Shown piece after piece: positions 57,345 through 64,000 of a DNA stretch of 64,000 bases. Position numbers and translations under genes: made by a program. The DNA lies in the NCBI GenBank assembly GCA_028673005.1, contig CM054112.1, positions 28,002,124 to 28,066,123 of the forward strand. Direction: 5' to 3'. Every line of letters begins with the position of its first letter. Position 1 is the stretch's first letter. Origin of the DNA: Tanypteryx hageni (lineage: Eukaryota > Arthropoda > Insecta > Odonata > Petaluridae). Below the pieces are notes generated by a model. The model was not told the origin of the DNA. It was given only the letters and a program-made list of their open reading frames with translations, and searched no databases.

Positions 57345-59416
57345 TTATGGAGTATCTCCATTGCCGGACTTAGAAAGGGCAATTTCCTCCAGCAACGCCA
57401 GGAGAAGGAGCCCCTGGCGGCTGGAAATGTGCTTCTTCAGGACCCTCGTTATAGAAACTATGGTATCCCATAGCGCCTCATCGTCAGAGGAAACAGGTTT
57501 GCTTCGAGTGGCGGGAGGGGCGCCATGCGGCGCAGGTGGCACTAGCTGCCCCGTGGAGGGTGTTGATGCCTGTGGTTTTGCCGTAGGCGGAAGATCCCTC
57601 TGAGGTTCGGGCGCCGCTTTGGTGCTGGCACAGCTTGGAATAGCAGGCTCAGCCCTCCTCAGGAGTTCGGGATCAGGGGTCGTGCTGGCACTGGCCACCG
57701 CGGCCGCAAAGTTTCTGTCCGGGACGACAGGGGAGGATCGCTTGGCAACCGCCGTCGGAGTCACTGTCCTGCCTTTGTTGGCCTTGTGCTGTAGCGCATC
57801 ATTGTGCTCATTTGCCGCCAGCGCCTTGTCCAAAGCTTCAAGGTAAACAGAACATTGCCTGTATGTGGAGGGATGGTCACCACCGCAGTTACAGCACTTC
57901 CTGGGTGCCGTGGGTGGGTTGGGGCAGTCGCGGGATCGATGATCTCCCACGCACTTGTAGCAGCGGGCCACCATCCTACACCCAAGGGAGGAGTGCCCGA
58001 ACCTCTGGCAGTTAAAGCAGGTCTGCGGCGCAACTCCTCCCTTGAAGTACTGTACCCCTCCTGCACCCGACAGTTTTGTATGTGGGTGATCTTGTGAAGG
58101 GGAGGGATGCCTGGAGTTTTGTCCACCACGGCGATGAACTTCGTGGTCTTGTCAGGTTGTGTCCTCCCCTCTGCCGTTTGCACCATGTGCTTTTCGGATT
58201 TAACCGTGATTCCCAATGCCCGCCAACCCCGCGGCCACTCTAGCTGGAGGGAAATCACTGGCCAGTCCCTTAATGAGCAGTCTAGCTGTTTTGATATGCT
58301 CTGTCGGGTGCGAGAAGTACTCGAGCTTTTTCTCGTCGAGGATCTGCAGGACTTTCTCCTGCTGTTCCGGCGAGGTAACGATGACCCTGGTGGAGACATC
58401 TCTGATCGCAAGCTCGAATTCATTGCGACATCTCTCTTGGAGCGAGTCAATGAGGTCGGGGTGTTTCTGTACACCATAGACGTTAATCGGCTTCACCTTA
58501 GGTCTACTGGGTTGAGTGGCGTTAGAGGAGGGATTTTCAACCTTCTTTCTGGAGGTTCTCTTCCTCCTCTTCATGGTCACGATCTCGAAAGGCTCATCGG
58601 CTGCGGCCTCTGTTCCCTAGGTAGCAGGCTCCGGGGGGTGATGCGATTGCCGTGAGGGTACTACCTCCAGTTAGTCCGAAAGCTTCCGCTTCAGTGTGGA
58701 GCAAAAAGTTTCGGTCTCCATATCCTCGACATTCACAGTGAGTGACGCAGGAACGGGCATGGTACACTCAGAGAGAGGTAGGGAGGAATCAGGCGTCACT
58801 GGGGCAGATTCTCCAGCATTTGCCTGAGCACCCTGGGTGGTGGACTCCTTGGGTGCATGCATTGCCAGAGATTTAGAGAGTTTCCTCTTTTGCGATGGAG
58901 CATCCAGGTTTTCTGTCTCCATAGGGTGAGTATCAATTGGAGAAGGGAGGGGTGCTGGCTGCCCCGATATGGGCTCAGGTAGAACCACCGCCACGTGCGA
59001 TGGGGCCTGAGTCGTCGATGTGGTAGGGGCATTTGGGTTTTGAGCCCCCATGGAAGGAGCACCCTTCTTTTACTTCGGGTTTTTCCCCCCTTGGACTTGG
59101 CAGCGCCCTGTCCTGTGGTGGGTGACTGAATGGTGGAACAGGCAGCCGTGTCAGTCACCAAACAGTCCTTACGAGAGGGGCGGGGTGTATTGCGGGGATT
59201 CACAGGATTCTCCAACCGAAGGATGGAGGCGATTTGCATCATTCTCAGGCGGTCCTGAGAGACGTACTTTATCGCTCCATCAGGGGTTTTGAAGGCTATT
59301 AAGCCGTCGCATGACATACTCCGCCTGTGCTGCCCGCGGAGAATCATGCTGGCAGGCGCATTTCCAGGAGGCGAGGACGACATTGCGAGTGGCGGAAGAA
59401 AGGCAGATGGATCCAT
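57345..59416 (-). pseudogene. Jockey element 2 ORF1 (Gag-like), frameshifted
   Basis: The start at 59416 (MDPSAFLPPLAMSSSPPGN) leads into a Ser/Pro-rich N-terminus that shifts frame near 59050-58800. A stop after TLKRKLSD (58671) and further shifts near 58220 and 58020 follow. The PRE_C2HC-like region lies at about 58490-58210 (VKPINVYGVQKH, ARLLIKGLASDFP). Three CCHC knuckles lie at about 58024-57865: CFNCQRFGHSSLGC, CYKCVGDHRSRDC and CCNCGGDHPSTYRQC. It ends 19 bases upstream of the ORF2 start, unlike the overlap in element 1. Confidence 0.85.
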
Positions 59417-59494
59417 TCAGGCAACGACCACAAGGGATCAAACTGCGGAGCAGGAATGAGAGGCCCCCAGCGGGGTCCAAGACCGGATCCGAGG

Positions 59495-59540
59495 CGAATC
59501 GGGTGAGAAGGAGGGACTGCATTAGCCTCCCCCCGGTTCG
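59495..59540 (-). ncRNA. 5' UTR hairpin of Jockey element 2, copy near ORF1
   Basis: Outer stem CGAATCGGG/CCCGGTTCG (59495-59503 with 59532-59540, one wobble pair), one-sided bulge TGAGAA, inner stem GGAGG/CCTCC (59510-59514 with 59526-59530), 11-base loop GACTGCATTAG (plus strand). It lies about 80 bases upstream of the ORF1 start at 59416, the same distance as in element 1. Confidence 0.6.
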
Positions 59541-59714
59541 CGACAACGACAGAAGCAACGGAGCCACAGACCCTGCAGAAAGCAGGAAAAACCGAAGCCC
59601 TTTACAGGGCGAAATGCGGAGAGGGAGGACAGTAAGGGCCCTTTTCAGGGCCAATGCACAAGAGCAGAAAAATCAGGTCCTTTTTAGGGCCCAGCTTCCG
59701 CAGTGGGAGAGAAG

Positions 59715-59760
59715 CGAAATAGGTGAGAAGGAGGAACTCTGTTAACCTCCCCCTATTTCG
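59715..59760 (-). ncRNA. 5' UTR hairpin of Jockey element 2, upstream copy
   Basis: Outer stem CGAAATAGG/CCTATTTCG (59715-59723 with 59752-59760), bulge TGAGAA, inner stem GGAGG/CCTCC (59730-59734 with 59746-59750), 11-base loop AACTCTGTTAA (plus strand). It lies about 220 bases upstream of the other copy as part of an imperfect duplication of the leader. The outer stem differs from that copy by paired changes (T-A to C-G, A-T to G-C). Confidence 0.6.
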
Positions 59761-59956
59761 ACGGGCAAATATGAAAGAGCAAATCCGTTGGCCAAAATCA
59801 ACGTCTGAGAGAAGCAAGGTCAAGATCAGGGTGAACAGGATAATAAGGTAAAGCACGACGAGACGTAGTGCAAGGAAGTAGGCTATAGGGACACAAGTAC
59901 CCAATAAGCGCATTACTCTCAGCGAGCTATCCCCCGCGAGGTCGTCTCCTCGATGG

Positions 59957-59964
59957 CTTTTATA
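59957..59964 (-). promoter_or_regulatory. TATA-box-like motif upstream of the Jockey 2 leader
   Basis: The minus strand reads CCTATAAAAGCC. A start about 30 bases on would fall near 59930, at the 5' side of the Jockey 2 leader. Jockey elements usually use internal TATA-less promoters, so this may belong to the flanking sequence. Confidence 0.3.
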
Positions 59965-59990
59965 GGCCCCGACCGGTTGCGGGCCCATTA

Positions 59991-60309
59991 AGCGACTTCG
60001 TCACAGGCCAGGATACCCATAAGTCCCTTTCCTTCTCCGGAAACAGGTCCTAGAGGGGGGTGCCAGTCGAACCGGCCCGCGTGAACGGTTCATCCTCCAT
60101 CTCTACTCCCTCAACAGCCTTTCTCTCCCATCGAGTGAAGGAAGGGGCGTCGCTTCCGGCCCCAGCTGACAGGCGTAGACCTCGGTCCGATTCTAGCTTC
60201 GATACCTTTCGGTTTTCCTCACTCCACTCAATGTTTAACACTCAGGCTTATCAGCAGGACCCTCGACACCACCACCAGCCCTACACAACACTTTACCACT
60301 CAAAAATTC
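59991..60309. other. junction between Jockey 2 and the FLDDW retroelement
   Basis: No supported gene. It may include the 5' end of Jockey 2 and the broken 3' side of the pol gene to the right. Confidence 0.3.
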
Positions 60310-61388
60310 TCATAGGAGTCCAAGGCACCAGCACACCTTTTCGTTATAAAACATATTTACAGAAGGAATAATCAATAACCAATCATCTAAAAAGCAAATT
60401 AAATTCAAGTGAAATTTTACATTAATCTCATGCGCCACTGCCCTGGCCCAGCGCTGCATTATGGCTGGAGCCAGGCAGTGACCCATGGGTAGTCGCGTAA
60501 AGGTATAATAGTGGTGGTTGCACCAAATTCCATAAAATTTTTGGTGATTCTTTTGAATAGGTATCTGGTAAAATGCCGAATCCAAATCTAGCTTAATTAA
60601 ATATGCATTTTTGGGAATAGACGTCAAAGTCTTTGCACTATCCCATAGCTTAAACCGTAGTTTATGAAAGTGCGTCGTCCAAGGGGAGAGGTCGTGTATC
60701 AAACGAGCCCCTCCTCCCGCCTTGGGAATTAGGTGTGCCCGAAAGGCGCACACAGGTTTTTCATGCGATAATATCCCCTGAGTAACAAGATTTTCTAAAA
60801 AATTAAACAAGTTATCAGATGCCCCTGAGGGCAAGTAAATCATGGGCGCCGTTGGCGGTTTAGGAATATTAGCCCCATATAATAGGGTAGTCAGCGTAGA
60901 AAGGCACTCATACGGATAAGGGGCTGCTGGAGGCAGCACCTGTAACTCACGGTTAATGTTAATATTGGGGAGCTGTGGTTGAGGCTGGTGCAGAGGCAAG
61001 TCGGGGATTCCTGGATCCCTCGGCCCCAGCCAGCCCATATCAGATGGTCTCTCATCCTGATCCCCTTTGTTGTCAGTGGTGGTAGAGAGTAGGCTGGAAT
61101 CGGAGGAAGATGTGGATGTGTTGTCTTCCTCGGAGTCAGTATCGGAGAAACCGGTGTCATGAAGTTCCACGCCGTCTCCCGGGTCTCCTGATGCGGTGAA
61201 CCAGAGAAACTCTTGGGTCAGGTCGCCCGGGGAGAGTTCCGAGAAGTCCGCTAAATTCTGGACGTCTTCCTCTTGGAGATTAGCGGGTGGAGAAGGCGCC
61301 TCGGCCGGGGCATCCTCTCCTGCGCTGATTGGGCCGGCTGCGGCCCCGCGGCGCTGGGTAATTAGGTGTGGAGCGTACTTGGTGAATA
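60310..61388 (-). pseudogene. pol-like reverse transcriptase (FLDDW type), C-terminally truncated
   Basis: The frame is open from about 61388, without a clear ATG and overlapping the gag-like frame by about 110 bases in another phase. After an acidic Ser-rich linker (DTDSEEDNTSTSSSDSS) it shows RT motifs: KPVCAFRAHLIPKAGGGARL, HDLSPW, YLIKLDLDSAFYQIPI, FTRLPMGHCLAPAIMQRW and the catalytic CFLDDWLLI. It then runs out after a few residues (stop at 60310). No RNase H, integrase or tyrosine recombinase is visible downstream. The LPMGxxxAP and LDDW forms resemble RTs of DIRS-like or hepadna-like retroelements rather than Gypsy, BEL or LINE types; class not certain. Confidence 0.7.
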
Positions 61389-61927
61389 ATTACAGGCGGC
61401 GGGGGCGCTGCAGGCAGGAAGTCTGGAGGCAGGTGAAGCATGGTGTTTGCCGGGGCCAGCAGGCGAATCGCGGTTGACCAGCCGTGAGCCGCTACGACTC
61501 CCAAGAGTCTTAACCTGTTGTAAACTAAATCCTTGGTCCTGGCAGCTAAACCTGTCCAATCGGAGGCTATGTCAAGGAGACAAGTAATTTCGTGGATGTC
61601 TCTCTTTGTCAGCTTTTTTGACTCCTTGGTTGTTTTTAAATGAAGAAAAAGCTGTAATACTTCTTTGTCATCTGGGACTTCAATATATCCCGGGATGCGC
61701 TCTTGCTTCAATGTGTCGAAAGAGGCGATGATGGCACTGCCAATTGATGGTAAGCCCGATGGTTCCACAACCGCTAGTCTTTCTGTGAAGCGATTCATCT
61801 GCGACTGCAGGGATGTTGCCCACGCAGGTTGCATATCTTCATCATCGTGGCTCGCTTCATTTGATTGCTCTTCGGCATTGCGCCGTGATCGGGGCATGGC
61901 GACAGAGAGAGCTGGCGTCACGTCCAC
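61280..61927 (-). CDS. gag-like protein of the FLDDW retroelement, 215 aa
   Basis: The frame starts MDVTPALSVAMPRSRR. It has an acidic stretch (EASHDDED), a helical middle (WATSLQSQMNRFTERLAVVE, VLQLFLHLKTTKESKKL, LLDIASDWTGLAARTKDL), and a proline/arginine-rich C-terminus (LPAAPPPPVI, RGRSRPNQRRRGCPGRG) that could bind nucleic acid. No CCHC knuckle. It precedes and overlaps the pol frame, as in retroelement gag-pol arrangements, so a frameshift could link the two. The frame itself has no stop. Confidence 0.6.
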   Translation of the reverse strand: MDVTPALSVAMPRSRRNAEEQSNEASHDDEDMQPAWATSLQSQMNRFTERLAVVEPSGLPSIGSAIIASFDTLKQERIPGYIEVPDDKEVLQLFLHLKTTKESKKLTKRDIHEITCLLDIASDWTGLAARTKDLVYNRLRLLGVVAAHGWSTAIRLLAPANTMLHLPPDFLPAAPPPPVIIHQVRSTPNYPAPRGRSRPNQRRRGCPGRGAFSTR

Positions 61928-62237
61928 ACCTTGGCTGAAAATCTGACTGACCCTCCATCCTAGGCCTCATCCCACCTATATGCCACCCCGACACCAGCGA
62001 GCCAATCGCTGGCCGTAGGTGTAAACCATTCCTTTCACTCCACAACAATGTCACAAGTTGTCCCTTGTGCTAAAATGTTTCTCATTACATAGTAATCCAG
62101 TCTAGTATACATCCGCTGTCAGTTGTTCACACAGTCCACTGTGGTCTGCTGTCAGTTGTCCCACATACTAGTCAAGTTCATTGTTATTTTAGTTATGATA
62201 TTTAATCAATATTAAATTGTCTTTATATATATATATA
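61928..62237. other. leader side of the FLDDW element and flank of the mariner
   Basis: No gene. GTCAGTTGT-type strings are repeated near 62117 and 62150, but I could not define a repeat or an LTR. Confidence 0.3.
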
Positions 62238-63584
62238 CACAGGGTGTTTCAAAATTATGTATACACAATTTAAAAATTTATATTTCGTGAACCAAATGTA
62301 CAATTTGCACAATTTTTCTTTTATTTTAAAGCTTAAATGCATAATAATGTTTGCAATGAACAAAACTCAAGTAAGATGTTCAAAATGTCCATCACCAGCA
62401 CTGATACATACGCGACATCTCTCTTTAACAGAATTACATACTACAGTGCACAAGTCAATAGAAATTCTGTGTGCTTCTTGCTGTATTGCCATCCAAAGAT
62501 CCTCCAATGTTTGCGGTTTCTGACCGTAAACTTTATCTTTTAAGTATCCCCATGCAAAAAAATCTAAAGGAGTGAGGTCTGGAGACCTTGGAGGGCATTC
62601 AAAAGCACTCCCCCTGCGGTCTATCCATTGCTCAGGAAATTCATTGTTCAGGTACTCCCGCACAGTTGTATGAAAATGTGGGAGTACACCATCCTGTTGA
62701 AAATACACCAATCTATCCGGAAACATGGTTCTGATATTAGGTACTGCATGATTTTTTTTACATATCAAGGTAACTTTCTCCATTAACAGTGCCATTAAAT
62801 CTGTAAGGTCTGATTATTCCACGAGAGGATCGTCCCATCCACACAGTAAAACCTGGTAGATTGACATCTTTCTCCAATGTGAAGTGTGGATTTTTACCTG
62901 CCCAGTAAACGCAGTTATGACGATTCACATGGCCATTCAGCTTGAACGTGGCTTCGTCTGACCATACAATTGAATCTTTAAAAGCATCGATTTCACCATT
63001 TTTTCGAATGTACCACCCACAAAATTGTGTTCGTCAATCTGGATCATCTTCTTAGATTGAATGCAGTAATCGAGGTGTAAATGCCTTCAATTTTATGTCC
63101 TTTAGGATTCTAAAAACACTTGTATGGCTCAATTGTAGCTCACGTGAACACTGTCTTGTAGACTTCCTTGGGGAGCGGGTAATTGCACCTCTGTCAGCTT
63201 CAACATTTTCGATATTTCTTGACGTTCTTTTTCGCCCACAGCATGTCTTGTTGATATTGTTCACATTTCCATGTTCCTCAAATTTATCACGCAGACGTAA
63301 TCGTTAGACGAGTTGGTGCTTTTGTTCCATATTTTCTTTCCCATGCACGCTGAACGTCTGTGACGTTTTCAAATTTCCAATACCATTTTAGATTTAACTT
63401 TCTCTCATTGAAACTCATCTGCATGTTCTCCATCGTTTCCATGGATATTTGTAAATAATCAAACATTGTTAAAAAAATTAATTTAATTTGCTTTAAAATA
63501 AAAGAAAAATTGTGCAAATCGTATATTTGGTTCACGAAATATAAATTTTTAAATTGTGTATACATAATTTTGAAACACCCTGTG
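62238..63584. mobile_element. mariner-type transposon, 1347 bp, 95-bp terminal inverted repeats
   Basis: Ends start CACAGGGTGTTTCAAAATTA. The inverted repeats 62238-62332 and 63490-63584 are identical except for two bases and are flanked by TA on both sides, the Tc1/mariner target. The transposase is on the minus strand. Surrounding AT repeats obscure the exact TA used. Confidence 0.9.
62367..63466 (-). pseudogene. Tc1/mariner-superfamily transposase, frameshifted
   Basis: The N-terminal part (MSFNERKLNLKWYWKFENV, RAWERKYGTKAP) is a helix-turn-helix-like start, followed by RSPRKSTRQCSRELQLS and VFRILKDIKLKAFTPRLL. The DDE part follows in other frames: IVWSDEATFKLNGHVNRHNC, VYFQQDGVLPHFHTTVREYL, and PPRSPDLTPLDFFAWGYLKD. 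The second and third catalytic Asp (QQDG and PLDFF) are separated by 42 residues, near the DD41D spacing reported for rosa/Visitor-like mariners. At least two frame changes and a stop after RLLHSI make it non-functional, although the inverted repeats are well kept. Confidence 0.85.
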
Positions 63585-63639
63585 TATATATATATATATA
63601 TATAATATTATATATTTAAAATACAGACGTACTTTTCTA

Positions 63640-63722
63640 TTGGTTCTCTGATTTAACCGACCTTTTCGATTAACCGACTAACTGCTGGTCCAAACCATGA
63701 CAGATAAGAGGGCTTCTACTGT
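63640..63722. mobile_element. pogo/Tigger-like transposon end
   Basis: The minus strand reads CTACAGTAGAAGCCCTCTTA and continues to GTTAGTCGGTTAATCGAAA, the style of Tigger/pogo terminal sequences with CAGTA-type ends. Only one end is recognisable; the mariner may have inserted into this element. Confidence 0.45.
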
Positions 63723-63731
63723 AGTTTTAAA

Positions 63732-64000
63732 TACAGTAAAACCCCATATTTATGTTATCGGAATATACGTTATCCCACTATTTACAACATTTTATATGGG
63801 TCCCATCAATTTTCCTATGATTTCAATGTAATTAAGACCCTGTATTTACATTATTTCATTTTAAGTTTTCCCACTATTCGCGTCATTTTACATTATAATT
63901 TTCATTTTTTAAAAACAATTTAGCATGCGATTCCCAACATTTTAAATGTTTTTCGAGATAGCTTTGCAAAAAAATCCTAATTCTTTTGGGCGAAGATTTC
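63732..64000. mobile_element. second pogo/Tigger-like element, cut by the window edge
   Basis: It begins TACAGTAAAACCCCATATT and then shows repeated ATTTACATTATT / CCCACTATTYRC strings typical of the subterminal part of such elements. The other end is outside the window. Confidence 0.4.

Overview
The window looks like nuclear DNA of an arthropod, most likely an insect. It is AT-rich, has spliced exons with GT/GC-AG introns, and most recognisable sequence is transposable-element (TE) material of families common in insects: Jockey, CR1-group, RTE, Penelope-like, hAT, Tc1/mariner, piggyBac- and pogo-like elements and tRNA-derived SINEs. No prokaryotic, plasmid or viral organisation is visible. 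I cannot name the species.

Host genes are few and incomplete. A first coding exon (minus strand, 9814-9847) carries the N-terminus MALDFAAGCLG typical of the SLC25A29-type mitochondrial carriers; the rest of that gene lies further left, so 1-9813 is mainly its first intron. A candidate first exon (plus strand, 19535-19583) encodes a short hydrophobic/basic leader. Two phase-compatible exons (minus strand, 46717-46923) and a possible terminal exon (44421-44506) suggest an unidentified host gene in 44-47 kb.

The left third (1-24 kb) is intron or intergenic DNA with small DNA transposons: a piggyBac-like MITE, several hAT MITEs with 8-bp target duplications, a 2.2-kb hAT relic whose target duplication lies directly upstream of the candidate exon at 19.5 kb, and two nested MITEs built from repeated subterminal motifs. 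A CR1-group retrotransposon copy lies at 14.1-15.9 kb. From 24 to 36 kb there is a degenerate array of about 150-bp repeats, a 5'-truncated RTE element, and an 8-kb mosaic of three CR1-group elements. The mosaic sits inside one arm of a palindrome that resembles the hammerhead-bearing ends of Penelope-like elements. A second, almost perfect palindrome of the same general type is at 36.6 kb, and a decayed Penelope-like element (RT plus GIY-YIG endonuclease) is at 40.3-41.6 kb.

The right third (49-64 kb) is dominated by minus-strand retroelements. One Jockey-clade element (ORF1 53264-51774, ORF2 51781-49088) has both frames fully open. A second, decayed Jockey element occupies about 54.6-59.9 kb. 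A gag/pol pair of a retroelement with an FLDDW reverse-transcriptase motif, perhaps DIRS-like, follows at 60.3-61.9 kb, then a mariner-type element with 95-bp inverted repeats at 62.2-63.6 kb and pogo/Tigger-like ends.

The most interesting signal I found is a small RNA-type hairpin in the 5' UTRs of both Jockey elements. It occurs three times, with compensatory base changes in both stems, a conserved one-sided bulge and a constant 11-nt loop. In each element the copy nearest ORF1 lies about 80 nt upstream of the ORF1 start.
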